NCBI RefSeq assembly: GCF_019320115.1
Contig: NC_089589.1
Location: 21,290,580-21,354,579, forward strand
Source: Miscanthus floridulus
Lineage: Eukaryota > Streptophyta > Magnoliopsida > Poales > Poaceae
Direction: 5' to 3'
DNA length: 64,000 nucleotides
The position numbers were made by a program, and so were the translations under genes. Below, in pieces: positions 49,280 through 62,081 of the stretch. Each line of letters begins with the position of its first letter. The stretch's first letter is position 1. Under the pieces are notes generated by a model. The model worked only from the letters and a program-made list of their open reading frames with translations. It did not search any database and had not been told where the DNA came from.

Positions 49280-50372
49280 GACGTCCGGAAGGCCGGACGC
49301 CTCGCTCCACTCACTGCCGCATGCGTCACTTGCCTAATAAAAAAAATCAAATCCCCACAGAAGCTCGTCTCCCCCACTCCGCGCTCGTGTGTCACGGCTT
49401 CACGGTACCATGTGCGGACGTCCGACCATCCCAATCCACCGCGCTGCCGCCGTCATCCCCCACGGCGCACCCCATCCCCGCGTCTCATCCCGGCAGCACC
49501 TCTGTCTCCCGCGGAGAGGAGGAATCCTCCGCATGAGGTACGCTACCAGCCGCCCCACCCACTGCAGCTGCTGCCAGACCCGGTCGTCGGCGCCTCGCCC
49601 TCCGCCTCCAAGCTCCATGTGCGTGCTCGCCGAGTGCAGCGGTGCCTCCATCCCCCGGTGCGCCGCCATGCTCTGTCCTTCGCCGCGCCAAGGCCCAGGC
49701 GGCCAGGAGAAGGGGGCATCAATGGCCTGGCACAGGCTAGGCGCAGGAGGCAACTGGCCGCTGCCAGGCCGCGGCACCATCCTCGGCTACCGGCTGGCCG
49801 GAACCGACCGTCCCCCGCTCTACGCTACGTCATACGGAAGAAGGGTGAAAAATGCATGTTGCAAGCGTCTGTTTCAAGTGTTTCAGAGGTGTGTTGTAAG
49901 TGTTTGATACGGATGTTGCAAAAGTAGATCGGGATGTTGCATATATTGCAATGGTTGTATATGTATGTTGCAAGCTCCTGTTCTCAATGTTTCATCTATT
50001 TTTTTTACGTATGTTGCAAGTGTGTTTATCTGGATATTGCATATGTTTTCACACAAATGATGCAAGTGTTTTATCTGGATGTTGCGTATGTTTACAATGG
50101 TTTCAAGTATTTCAGACGCATGTTTCAAATGTTTTATTTGTTTTCGGACGTATGTTGCAATTGTTGCATCTAGATGTTTCAAAACTAGGTCGACTATTGC
50201 ATCTCTCTCGCCTTTCTGCTGTCTCGCCTCGTTGTCAGGGGCAGGAAGGAAGAGGCAGCCCCCACCGGTACAAGCGGGCCCCACGTGCTTGCTGGTGGGC
50301 GCAACTAGGCGAGACGTGGGCGGGCGGACGCAAGAGGGGGGGTAGCGTCCGGACGTCCCGGTGCTAGCCACG
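49280..50372. mobile_element. Candidate repeat element with GACGTCCGGA ends and TGTTGCA-rich body
   Basis: GACGTCCGGAAGGCCGGACGC on the left (first 20 bases typical) faces GCGTCCGGACGTCC on the right, giving an inverted GGACGTCCGGACGC-like terminus. The left half is GC-rich with frames on both strands (49389-49930). The right half (49850-50200) is a degenerate series of (G/T)ATGTTGCAAGTGTTT-like units, familiar from grass genomes. No protein is convincing and no target duplication was found. Confidence 0.4.
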
Positions 50373-51064
50373 TCCAAAATGTTCTGTAAGGTCCCCTCTC
50401 CCAGTTGTGGAGTCGTAAAAACCTTCACACAAAACGTTTAGAAGTTTTCCCCAAAAAGTCAGAATGTAGAGAAGATGATGATTTACAAGCTTACAAAATT
50501 ACTCGGCCAAAGTTGAATTCTTTTATCAGAAAAGAAATTTAGAGAAAGAGCAAAAAGAGAGGGCAGAAATAACAAGATAGTACTTGCAAACGGCGGAGCC
50601 AGGGGGGCTCTGTAGTTTCTACAACATTTCATGATAATCTACATTCACAAGGAGATTACAATTGTGTTCGAAACAGATACACTTACTGACGATTTCTATG
50701 ATATATATGGCATAGTAATAATAAAATGAAAAGGGTTAGTTCCTCGAATACTTTTATGTAATGAAAATATGAAATCACGATTCGGCGTATTACATTTTGT
50801 AAAGTATATAATTAATCTTCATTTTCATTGCCAGTTCGATTATAACGATCCGTTAATTGCACTTGGCTGCCCCCTCCCCCCACTACTGTGTTTGGCAATT
50901 TTATATCTCACGGATAAATTTGAGTTTGGCCTTAAATTTTGTGTGCTCATACATCACCACTTCTTCCTGTTGATGGTCGTAAACGTCAATCATAAACCAT
51001 CAGTATACCTGCATTTATCGTTTAATTCAATCACCAACATAGGTGTAGTGGTTTAAACTAAGTA
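50373..51064. other. Unannotated intergenic DNA
   Basis: Mostly AT-rich. I see no gene, RNA or transposon ends, apart from a GGCGGAGCCAGGGGGGCTC string at about 50590 that resembles a hAT-type terminus without a partner. Confidence 0.5.
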
Positions 51065-52025
51065 TTTCGACGAGTTTTGGTGATTCTATGAATGCAGGAG
51101 GGTTTATCTAGAAAACAGACCAAGTGGGCCATGCTATCTCAACAAATCAATTTTATCCGCAACGAAACCAACTCTACTTGGCTCTAATCCACTGTCCAAG
51201 AGTTACCGACAAAGATCGACGGAAAAGGATCTAGGGGGGTCGGCCAACCCCACCTGTAGGTCGGCCGACCCCCAGGCCCCACCATTCGCCACGCCGTGAT
51301 ACGGGGATCCTCCACCGCCTTCAAGGATCAATCTCCACCATGCATTCAAGTCGGTTAGGAACCGAGAGTCAAGATGGAGCCCTGCCATGTATTCATGGGC
51401 CCATAGGGCGCCGGGTGCCCCCTATAAAAGGACCACATACCTCCTCCAGAAGGAAGCTCATAGTTCAGAAGAGAGCCACAGACAATTTAGTAGAGAAGAG
51501 ATGATCTCCAGAGTTTTAGTATAGTCTAGCTAAAGTAAGATTCAAGTAGAGTCAGGCTTCTGTTCAGGGTTCTGGATTCGTCTCCGGAGGCTTGGTATAG
51601 CCATTATATCCTTTATATTTTATATCTTATTATGACTCTGGTCTTAATATATATTATGTTTTTATCTATCATGTTCTTAGTTTACTTTGGGTATATTCTT
51701 GATAGAGTCACAGTTATCTTTAAGTTTATGCATAGGATCACAGAGCGCTTGACTAAGTACTTGAGTGGGTTGAGTAGCCGGACTTTGTGTGAGCGTGGCG
51801 CTTATACTTTGTTTTGCCTGTGGATGCACCCTCCATTCCGGGACGTGTGGTAGATCGCGAGAGTGATTGTCTCGTTGATCCTTTGTAGTCTACCCCACAT
51901 CTCTAGGACTAGTAGCACCTGTGTCACGAGGGAGGAAGATATATTTCTTCTATGCTCCTCCTTAGAGATATCCCTTATGCATAGATGGAGAGTTAACCAT
52001 ATACTATAAGTGTATATGCCTTTGT
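51065..52025 (+). repeat. Partial Gypsy LTR, related to the LTRs at 55311 and 63021
   Basis: It shares GAGTTTTGGTGATTCTATG (compare GAGTTTTGGTGAATCTATG at 63096), a CCTATAAAAGGA TATA site (51420), and the tail GATCCTTTGTAGTCTACC and AGGACTAGTAGCAC with 63021-64000. The TGTTGACGG start is missing. No internal region follows, so it is a truncated or solo LTR. Confidence 0.6.
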
Positions 52026-52045
52026 ATGCTTTGACATGTTGATTA

Positions 52046-52278
52046 GAGCATTTCCAAGAGCCTTTCTAAATCTCACTCTCTAAATCATCATTTGCATAAA
52101 AATCGTTTTCTACATTATTTTACCCTCCAACAGTTTTTTTATATCTCGTGTGCACTCTAGAGTCATTCTCGTCTTTTATTTGGATAACCATTTAGAAAAG
52201 CTGTTGGAGGGTAGTTTTTCACCAAAATCTCTATTCCTAGCATTTAGGAAGGATTTAGAGAGTCTCTTGCAGTTGCTC
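52046..52278. mobile_element. PIF/Harbinger-type MITE, copy B, 233 bp, TSD TTA
   Basis: GAGCATTTCCAAGAG at the left and its inverted counterpart CTTGCAGTTGCTC at the right, flanked by TTA at 52043-52045 and 52279-52281. A three-base TTA/TAA duplication is typical of PIF/Harbinger. It is a relative of 20408-20699. Confidence 0.8.
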
Positions 52279-52281
52279 TTA

Positions 52282-52720
52282 GAAAGCTGAAGAAGGAAGA
52301 CGTAAAGTGTGTAAAACATAGAGGTTAGAAGAATCTCTACGCCGATGACCAGTCCCAATCACACTCCCACTACTACGGTCCTGAATAAAACATGATGAAT
52401 CATCAAATCCAACAAAGCAGTTTATATCGGCTATTGGACCAACGGATAGCAAATTCATAGATAATTGAGGGACCCAACATATATCACGTACATAAAAATG
52501 AGGAGAGGAAAACGTGCCCTCGTGAGTAACATGACAAGAAGTACCATCGGCTGTGTGGATAGTAGTGCCATCAACAAGTTGCTTCCGGTCAACCAATTGA
52601 GTCTTGTTTGATGTTACATGAGAAGTAGCTCATGAATCCAAAACCCAAGACTGAGGAGCAATGTTGTGAGAGGTAGCGGCTACGGAGATGGGTCCAGTAG
52701 CCATTATTCTGAATTCCAAA
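52282..52720 (-). pseudogene. Copia protease/pre-integrase fragment
   Basis: The minus strand reads PQSWVLDS, a stop, ATSHVTSNKTQ, then VRDICWVPQLSMNLLSVGPI and SSNLYVLHTLRLPSS. This is the retropepsin active-site region and the start of the GAG-pre-integrase domain of a Copia polyprotein. The catalytic DSG reads DS-stop (GGA to TGA). The rest of the polyprotein is missing on the left, where the Harbinger MITE abuts. Confidence 0.8.
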
Positions 52721-52960
52721 CAGAGCAGACTCCTGTGTTCCTTTTGCTTGCCAATCGAACGGATGAGGAAGGCAGGCAACACCAGCAGACCATGTTATCA
52801 GGAGGAATCTCCAAGTTATCTGCAGAACAGAGTACCAAGAAGCATCAAACAGAGCACCAGCATGTCCAGCACCACTCGGAAGAACAGACTACCAAGTAGC
52901 AGTCTCAGACCAACACAGGACAGAGCACCAGGCGAAAATGGACACTGCAGAACTCCCAAG

Positions 52961-53710
52961 TAGGGATGGAAATGGTCGGAAACGGTCGAAAAACCTCTCA
53001 ACCGTTTTCTACTTTTACATTTGAATACGAAAACGAAAACGAAAGCGGTAAAGCCGGACACAAAAACGAACACGAATTTACTGGAATATCAAAAATTTTG
53101 AAAACGAGCTAATTCGAGCGGAATTATGTCGAACACGGTCGGTATACGAAAAATGAATACGGAATATGGACCCGTAGGACCAAGTGCATAACAATTAACA
53201 AGTACATAATAATTAACAAGTCCTACAACTTTCTTAAAAAGTATCTCCATTCGACACGACGTAACGAAGATATGATTTTTTAAGGCAACAAGCGCTTGTA
53301 CGCGATTAATATATCTTTGACTTTGTTTAATTTTTTTTGAACATCTTCAAGACATCAAATGAAAAAACTATAAACTAGAAAGTTGTAGATCTCGTCTAGA
53401 GCTACAATTTTCATATAAAAATCATCTTCATCCGAGATCGTATGAAAAAGATATAATTTTTCTAAGGTTAGACTTGTAGTGGGCTAAATTTGGTTTAAAC
53501 CGAATTTCGAATTCGAGATATTGCGAATTAAAAGTAGAAAAGTAGAAAACGGTCGAAAAAATGTCTAAACCGTTTTCGTTCCGATTTCGAATTTGGTATT
53601 CCGAATTTCGAACCAAATTTGAATTTGTCCGAAAATACAAATTCGATCGGATTAAATATAGAAAATGATGTGGTTCGGTACGGAATATTTCTGTACCGTT
53701 TTCATCCTTA
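52961..53710. mobile_element. hAT-type non-autonomous element, 750 bp, TSD CTCCCAAG
   Basis: TAGGGATGGAAATGG at the left and its inverted counterpart (complement TAAGGATGAAAACGG) at the right, with perfect 8-bp duplications CTCCCAAG at 52953-52960 and 53711-53718. The ends carry many ACGGTCGAAAA-type motifs. The inside is AT-rich and non-coding. It is inserted in the Copia remnant. Confidence 0.9.
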
Positions 53711-53718
53711 CTCCCAAG

Positions 53719-54330
53719 CAGCAAAACAAGCACAACCTCCAAATCAGAGCACAGCAGGAGCACACCACCACAGCAACGGAACAGAGCACCACACGCAGGC
53801 ACACGAACAGAAGTGGAGTGCACGCACGGACGGAGGAACTGGAGGAGGGCGCGCAAGGACGGAGGCCGCGACCCCCCACAGATGACTCCGTGCGGAAAAG
53901 AAAGGCCGCGCGGGTGGATGGTGCCGCGACGGGCTGCGCATGCGGATGGTGCACAGGCTCCCTTGACGACCGGCCTGGTCCCGCGCGCGTGAAGATGCGA
54001 GCGGACGACGATGAAACGCGGATGGCGCGGCGACGGGCCGAGTTGATGATGCGGCAACAGGCCGCAGATCACAACGACCGGGACAATGAGTAAATGACGA
54101 GTAGAAGCAAATAAGAAATCCCAAGGAGAGGGGAAAAAATGTATCTTGGGTATATCAGAATAGGCTAATCCTAACCCTAATTCATGGCTTTGGTACCATG
54201 TTACTAACCTTGGGGATTTGAGAAGATAGATACATTCTCCAGTACATTGAGATGACTATATATATAGACCCTCATAGTAGATGGGCCTTAACATCTCTGT
54301 TGATTGTTACATAGTCTAGCTATGCTGCAT
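53719..54330 (-). mobile_element. Copia remnant: leader, primer-binding site and start of an LTR
   Basis: In minus-strand sense an LTR-like sequence ends GTAACA at 54199 and is followed at once by TGGTACCAAAGCC (54198-54186), a Copia-type PBS. GC-rich leader or early gag sequence then runs to 53719. The LTR's outer end cannot be placed; 54330 is a guess. Together with 52282-52720 this is a 5' Copia remnant. Confidence 0.55.
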
Positions 54331-54711
54331 TTATGTATCTCTTTCTCTGGTCTGTCATGAGTTTATCATATAAATATCTTTTGGCTTACCCCTATTTAGA
54401 GTAAGTGTTTTGTTATAGATTTCATCGTAAGTGTATATATTTATCAATCTCTTCACTGTCATCGCTCCTCCCTGTGATAAAAAATATAAATAATGCAATT
54501 GTATACTGTGCGTTTGCAGAATTCCTATCTTCTAAACTCACATTAATAAATACCAACACTTCCTCTACATGTGTGACTTTTTTTAAACTTCTAAACATGT
54601 TTGAGAGGCAATTTTCTGATTCTACATGCAAGTGAGCAAAATCAAATCTTATACAATGTTGATATCTGTTGAGAATTATTTAGTAATGATCAATTAGGGG
54701 ATACAATACTA

Positions 54712-55270
54712 CACTAGCACTTTTCACAGCCGCGTCGTAACCCACGTCGCAGTCCAATTTTGGCCTCGGCAAGTAAGCTGTCGACAGTGATGGTCATAGC
54801 CTTCACCGTCGGCATCTGGGATCGACTGCGGTGTACACTAACACAACCGATTGGCTTATGATCCGTCCGTGATTAGGTCCTTACTTCCCTCGCATTGGAG
54901 CACGACCTGGCTGTGGATGTATACTAACATCGCCGCATTGGCAAATGATCCACCTGTGTCGAGGCTATCAAAACCGTTGTGTGGGCACATCAACCGTCTG
55001 TGCAGTGGTCACCAGCACCATCGACTTGTACTTCGACCCGACTGTCAGCGGTGTTGGTTCACTGTCGGTTCGACGACCGAGACGCCTATGTAGAGGTTAA
55101 CACCACCATCGCTTCCGCGTATGATCTGCCAGTACAAAGGTCAGGGTCACCTTCGCCTTGCACCACGATCCGCCTTTGATGATCGTTTAGTCAGTATCGG
55201 GTTACTAAAGGATTCGACGGTGATATACTTTTGATCCCTACCTATTGACATTCCTTAGCGTCGTTACTAA
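54712..55270 (+). mobile_element. CACTA-type terminal fragment, related to 6799-7323
   Basis: It starts CACTAGCACTTTTCACAG and is made of GTGATGGTCA and TTCACCGTCGGC repeats, aligning end to end with the fragment in WAK intron 2. It stops at the edge of the Gypsy sequence. No opposite terminus is seen. Confidence 0.45.
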
Positions 55271-55310
55271 GAACAGAGTTGAATCTAGTCTCCGGCAACG
55301 ACGCCAGAAA

Positions 55311-56915
55311 TGCTTGTTGGTATTTATTAACTTGTCACTTGTTTTAGTAGCCACCTATTAATTACCTACATCTCCTAACATTACTTTACTAGGTTGTCAT
55401 CCCTAATGATGGTGACAGAGATGCTTGTTGGTACTGCCTAGCATCACTGCTAGAATGATACTAAGTAGTTCTTTATCATTTTATATGAGTAGAAAGAATA
55501 TAAAGATATATAAATGAAAAGGAATCTGCAAACGCATAGATAATTATACCATTGTAGCACTTCACCCGAGAGTATTACATGTATCGTTATTTATATTTTT
55601 ACCACAGTGAAGGTCTAGCATGGACAAGTATTGATAACTTATACTATTGATGGAGAAGTAAAACATAGCCAATATTCTACTCATAACAGGGGTAAGTCAT
55701 AGGATAAGATATATATATATATATATATATATGATAAGTATTGCTCATCAATAATGGTAAATCACTTAGAGTACTCCTTTCTATGGCATTAGCATGGTCA
55801 GGTAGAATATTAGAGGAATAATTCCTAGGTCATTCTTAATTATAAGTCAAAGCATACATTGATTAGTGCAATTACACCTAGTAATCAGGGCTAAGATCAT
55901 CTTTATATCTACACATAAGGGATACTACGAAGAAAGATTAAGAACAGAGCTCGTTTTCCTTCGTAACTAGGTCCTACTTGTTTACCTATATTCGGGGAGT
56001 GGACTACAAAGGACTCAACGGAAGTGTCACATCCGTGATCTACTACATGGCCCAGAATATAAGGTGTATCCGTAGATAAACAACGTATAAGCACCACGCT
56101 TACACAATATTGACTACTCACCCCGTGTACTTTGGAGCGAGTGCTTTGCGAACTTGTGCATGAATATAATGATAAACTAGCTATACTAAGTATATAATCA
56201 AAGTAGACGATGAACATTATAAGAAAGAACATGAATAAGATGAATACTAATATTGTCATAACAATTGTTGCAAGCATATAAAAATAATGGAGATACAAAA
56301 GACAGGGGTATAAGGATTATACCAAACCACGCTCCTAACAAGGTCGTGAATCCAAGCGAAGCCTGCTTGCCTCGCTCTAGATCTAATCTAACTAGCTATG
56401 CCCTAGAATATGGTGGAGCTCTGAGGATGATTAGGATTTCTGTCTTCTCAAATGACTTGATGACTAGGGTTATGCCTGGGGGTGGCAGGGGCTGGTATAT
56501 ATAGGCCGGAGCGTCCAACGTGAGCCCTTGGATCAAACCGACTTAAGTAACGGCGTAGATGCAACCTAAGAGGCGGTGGAGAACCGACATTGCGATGCGG
56601 AGGCTGACAGTGGGCCCTAGGGGCCAGGCGGCCTATAGGTGGGGCCATGGCAGCCTCTACCTCTCGGCCTCGGCGTGGTGTCCTCTGGTGTTCTCTAGAA
56701 CCTTCTAGTGTTCGTTTCACGGTGGATAAGCGCAATTAAATCTGACATGTAGGTCCGTCTTGGCGGTTTTCTGGTTAAACCCTGCAGAAAATATAGATTC
56801 ACCAAAATTTGTGGAATTTATTAGTGTAAACCCCTAGACTTTTGTTGGTGATCATATTTATGCCCTTATTCATGTTTCTTTGACGGTTTATAATGGTTGT
56901 TAAATACCGTCAACA
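55311..56915 (-). repeat. TR-GAG-like element 3' LTR
   Basis: In minus-strand sense it runs TGTTGACGGTATTTAAC to CCAACAAGCA (1605 bp). It includes an AT microsatellite at about 55709-55731 that is longer in the other LTR (62479-62513). The two LTRs differ at many scattered bases, more than the Tat-like pair. Confidence 0.8.
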
Positions 56916-59275
56916 AGCTCCCCCAAGCTTAACCTTTGCTAATCCCTTAGCAAAATTAAGCTTAGCAAAAATTGGATCAGGAGTTTTGAAAACATTGAAG
57001 CAACTCCTTAAAAGTACACATGCGTTCAAACAAGAATTCTCCTCCGGATTAGAATAAACCGATCCGACTTTCAAACTCACCCATATTACCTTTAACTATA
57101 GGGCTTCTTAGCCTTCACTTAGGTCTTGAGCAATCGAAAGACAGAATGATCAAGTCAAGCACTATGTCTCAAGTTCTTTGCTCAACCATTATTCTGGAGT
57201 TTTTGTAAGTTTTCAAAATAAAACTCAGAGCTTCCAATGTATGACACTTAAGTCTCTCAATATATATGTGATATTTGTGGATCTTCACCAAGCCAATAGT
57301 GATGCTATGCCTTTCTCTTCCTACAACTAAAGCTTATATGAGGCTCATAGGAGTGAAGAAAGTATGAAAGATCATACTTGCAATACATATATTGTAAAGT
57401 CAAACCTCGGATCTAAAGATAGTTGAGTCATACAATCAAATCAAGATGTGCATGTGTGTGAATGTATGGTATATATATGGTGGCTAACCTAATTCTACTA
57501 TGTTCCTTGAAAACATATCTCTCTTTTTGAAATTGGAAACATAACCTTGCAAGAAAACATGGGCTATCTTATTCATCTATTTCTTTCTTCTTCTTTTTTT
57601 CAGGCGGACATCTGAGTACCCATTATTTTAGATATCTTGGACACTTGTCCATTTTTTTCAATACTCTTTCTTTTTTTATGAATAACTTTTGCATAGCCAC
57701 AATGCTTGTTTTCTGAAACAAAACTTTTGAGAGATACCAACAAGAACTTTGGAGCATTTTTTAGGGGATATCCTATAGGGTATATTTTTGGTGTTCACTC
57801 CCAGTGTAGGAGTAAAATATTTTTGAGTGGATCTAAATGGAATAGCATGTCTTTGCGCCTACCCCCAGTGTAGGAGTAGTGCATATGTGGGTAGTGTGTA
57901 CGTGATCTTGATTTTAAGAGCATGACAAACCTCTCATAAGGGTCAACAAAGCTTGGCTAAACTCAATGCAAAAGCAAGCAGCATATATGAGTAGAAGTTT
58001 TCCTAATCTAAATATCATTTATGGCTCTGGTAGGAATTCAAGCTTTGTCATACAAGGAACTCATCATGAAACATTTTTATATTTTTTAAAAGATAAATCT
58101 TCGAAACTCTAGTATCACCTGGAACAAGATAATCAACAGCTCAGACCTTCTCATATCATATCCGTTAATTATCTAGACTTAGATCAAGCACGTGCTACCC
58201 TTGAGTTTCAAGCTCAGAGTAAATTCTTATATCAAAACAGTCTTATCTAAAACTCGGGAGAATTCAAGGCTGAAAACTAGGTACTTGAAAGGAATTACGA
58301 TAGAGAAACTATTCATCATTTCTATTATAAGAGATTATCTTCAGAGTCCTTTTATTTATTTAGCTCTTAAAAATAGAAAACTAGACACACACTTTTTATT
58401 TTATTTTCAAGATTTAAGATCACACCTTAATAATATTTATATATATAATTAATTAACTAAGATAAATTTTTATTTTGTTTTAATTCATTATGCATCTCTT
58501 TTATTTATTTAGCTAATATAAAGCAAACTTACTAATAGTAAAACTAAAGGAAGGAAATACTTAGCTATATACACGGGGGATGCTCCTCCCCCAAGCTAGA
58601 TGTTGCCATGGTCGATTGTTGGATGTTGATTGATCTTTCTTAGAGCGGGTTTGTTGGCGTATGTCCTTCTCATCCACGAGTGGAGTGAGATGAAGAGAAC
58701 CGAGTGAACTTGCTCTTGATCATGTGAATCATCCTGCAAAATACTCCAACAAGAACAAACTCGTGGCTTAATTAAGATAAGGGGTTAGTAGTCAGCCATT
58801 TAGAGATTTATTCTTGTGGGTTTAGATAGATTTTCTAATGGTAGAATTTTAACATGATGCCTATTTAATATTTTTGGATTTTCTATTTTTTATGCAAGAA
58901 AGAAAATATGTAGGCATAGTATATATATATTTTATTTTTATGCCACCACAGTGAATATTCCTTGGGCTTGTTACACCATGAAAATTATTCACATGGGGCT
59001 TAAGGATGCAATAATATTTTTATTTTATTTTCTTATGCGATGATGATCTGTAGTAATAAAACTTTGTATTTTTCTTTATATGCAGAAAATGAAATATAAA
59101 TAGATGTATGCATATATTTTTAACTAATGCAATGCTAATGTAGAAAAGTACATATGCTAAAGTAAGAACAATTCATGCAATACTGAAAATAAATATGGAT
59201 AACTATCGATATTACCTCACGGCGAGGGTTTAGATTTTTAAATCCTCCAGACAGGACTTTACTCCAGTCTTATTC
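56916..59275. other. Non-coding 3' internal region of the TR-GAG-like element
   Basis: AT-rich, starting with AGCTCCCCCAAGCTTAACC (the complement of the polypurine tract). It has two CCCCCAGTGTAGGAGTA-like copies at about 57800 and 57865. No ORF of note and no RT or integrase homology on either strand. Confidence 0.6.
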
Positions 59276-61788
59276 ATTCTTTGGGTGCATCATCTGATCT
59301 CGGTGATGGAGACCCTGATGGTTGTACCTCTTGTGATTCTGATGATGTCACCTTCTCCTTCCACACCTGCTTGGCCGGTGGGCTTGACTTAGGCGGTGTA
59401 GGTTGCTTTTTCACAAATTCTTCAGGTTGTTCATCTTCCTCCCATTCACTCCACAGGGGTTGGTTCCCTTAACGTCGGGATGATCGACGTCGCCTCTTGA
59501 AGCGGTTCTTCTTCGGCTGTTCATAAGTAGTATAACTATTGAAATAATAATGTACCTTTTCTCTAGGGAATTAGAAGTGGACTTATCCAGATCCGACGTA
59601 GATGATCGCGTTGGTGGTGTTGAGGAACGGTCTTCCCAGGATGATGGGTGTATCGTCTTCTTCTTCTCCCATGTCCAAAACCATGAAGTCGGCAGGGGCA
59701 AAGTGGCCGTGTATTCTTACCATAACGTCCTTTACTATTCCTTCCGGGAATCGGATTGATTGGTCTGCCATCTGCAACTACATATATGTAGGGTACAAGG
59801 GTTCGTTACCAAATAAATATTCATATGTTACCTTGGATATTATGTTGACACCCAATCCAATGTCGCAGAAGGTCTTGTGGAAGATTCTTTGTCCAATGGT
59901 ACACTTGATTGTCGATACACTAGGATCATCCTTCTTGGCAAGGAATGGTGAAGCGAGGAGGTGGTCGTACTCTGATATGAGTGTGTTGATCATATTGACT
60001 GATTCTTCTTGTGTCTGCCTAACCTTGTTCTTCCTTCTTCTGTTGTTCTTCTTCTTAGTCACTGTTGCCTCTTCGGACGGGTACGACGTCTGTGGATGTC
60101 CAGGAGATTGTAGGATATGATTCTTGAAAGAAAACTTCTCTTTCTTGTCCTTGATTGTGAAGCAGATCTTTGCAGTGTCCGTGTAGATGATGGCCTTCGT
60201 GGTGCTTAGGAAAGATCGGCCCAAGATGATGGGTGCCCTTTCATCTCCACCTATTTCCAAAACCACAAAATCTACAAGAATATATGACTGTCCCACTCGA
60301 ATAATGGCGTCTTCAAGAACTCCCTTGGGGTAGCAGAGTGACTGATCTACAAGCTGCAAACGCATATTTGTATACAACAAAGTCTCTCCATTAATTTTAT
60401 CATAAATTACCTTAGGCATGATGTTGACACTTGCTCCGAAGTCACAGACAGCTTCTTGGAAAATATGGGGTCCAATGGTGATAGAGATGATAGGTCTCCC
60501 TGGATCGTTCTTCTTTTCTGGCAAGGTATAATCTATCCACCTTCCCGTCGATAGCTCCGTGTAGTACTAAGCTGCATTATGAATATTGACAACATTTGCA
60601 GTTTCTAGATCTTCCGGTTGCCCTAGAATCTTACCTTTGTCGGACGGAGGAACAGCAGCCGCCAGCTGAGCTATTTGTGATTCTATCATTTTAGTAAAGC
60701 TATGTTGGTTCTTAATGGTAGAAGCAAAGCTATCCATTCTATTACTTATATTTTCTAGAATTTTATCATTGGTAGCTACCTTCTTAGATAATCCTTCCAT
60801 GAGTCTAGATTGGCTAGCAATTAATTCTCTCAAGGGTGGTTGATTGAAGTTATTAAATTTTTTATCTTGATAGTTACCTTGATAATTACCTTGGTAGTCT
60901 GACCTCTGTTGCTGGTTCCATCCTTGATTTTGTTGAGGATGATAGTAGTAGTTGTTGATGTAGTTTACATCCTCATGAATTTCCAGTGTTTCCACACTCT
61001 TCACATGTCATGGGGGAATCATGAATGTGCATGACTTCTTTCTTCTCATTAGCTCGGTCTTAGAGCTTCTTCATCAGTAGGTCCATCTTGGCAGATAGCA
61101 TATCTACCTCCTTGAGTTGATGCATACCTCCAATCCTCTTGCGGGTCTGAACTCGTTCTTCATTCAAACCTTGGTTGGAGGCCATCTTCTCTACAAGAGC
61201 TGTTACAGCTGGAAGCCTGAGTGACAGAAATGCACCTCCGGCAGCAGCATCCATAGTCTCACGAATACTCATGGTCAACCCATGGTAGAAGGTCTACATG
61301 AGTAGCCAATTTTCCATCCCATGATGAGGACATTCTGATATGTAATCTTGAAAGCGTTCCCATGCCTCAGGGACAGATTCGTCATGTTGTTGCTGAAAAC
61401 TTGAGATTCTCCCACGCAGAGCATTGGTCTTGCCCGTGGGGAAGAACTTGGCTAGGAAGGTAGTGGAACAATTATCCCATGTAGTATTCCTATCTTTGTT
61501 GGTGTAGAACCACTACTTTGCCTTCCCCAAAAGTGAGAATGGGAAGAGGCGAAGTAGTATGGCATCCTTGGTTACTCCTTTGATGGTGAAAATGCTACAG
61601 ATCTCCGGGAAGTGTTGGAGATGTGCACTCGCATCTTCATGTGCCTTTCTGCAAAACTGACTAGCTTGCACCATGTTGATGAGAGCTGGCTTGAGCTCTA
61701 ATCCATTGTCTCCAACATTGACATTAGGTCCAGTACGGATGTTGGCAGTGGTTGGTGCAGAGAATTCACGAAGAGTCTTGTCAGCCAT
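59276..61788 (-). pseudogene. Gag with two consecutive aspartic-protease modules
   Basis: Gag opens at 61788 (MADKTLREFSAPTTANIRTG), continues with MVQASQFCRKAHEDASAHLQ and DAILLRLFPFSLLGKAK, and on to about 61060 with coiled-coil-like sequence. Near 61010 a zinc-knuckle-like CEECGNTGN is visible. A spacer with QNQGWNQQQRSDYQGNYQ leads to the first protease module (VCDFGASVNIMPKVIYDKI ... RAPIILGRSFLSTTKAIIY; about 60520-60190). After a basic KKKNNRRRKNK linker comes a second (FCDIGLGVNIISKVTYEYL ... DTPIILGRPFLNTTNAIIY; about 59900-59590). A basic/proline tail ends at 59276. Stops interrupt it at about 61513, 61297, 60567, 59788, 59586, 59577 and 59472, plus a frame change near 61000. Module two has DIGL, not D(L/S)G(A/S). 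Confidence 0.8.
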
Positions 61789-62059
61789 GGCTTCAAATTT
61801 AGGTGTTAAGCTTCGCTTTATCCGGTTGTCTTTCGACTCTCAAGCTGAAACTTTCTTGAGTTTGGCTCTAGTTCTCCTGATTAATGCTTCGGGATCTTCA
61901 ACATAGTTTGTCGGAAGGTTAAAACCGATCATACATTACCCTATATAGGATACACAAGTAGACAAAACAAGAGTAAGCTTGTTTGAGCAGAGGTTAGTGG
62001 TTTATCTCGATCACATCAATAAGCATAAGTTTATCAATACTTCCTTTGTCTAGCTACCT

Positions 62060-62077
62060 TCCTCGGCAACGGCGCCA
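62060..62077 (-). other. Primer-binding site of the TR-GAG-like element
   Basis: Minus-strand TGGCGCCGTTGCCGAGGA resembles TGGCGCCGTTGCCGGGGA, the aspartate-tRNA-type PBS common in Athila/Tat-related Gypsy elements. It lies four bases inside the LTR end. Confidence 0.75.
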
Positions 62078-62081
62078 GAAA

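Noticed and set aside
53428..54124. 214-residue minus-strand ORF and its plus-strand partners
   Set aside because: It crosses the end of the hAT element at 53710, so it is a chance join of unrelated sequence.
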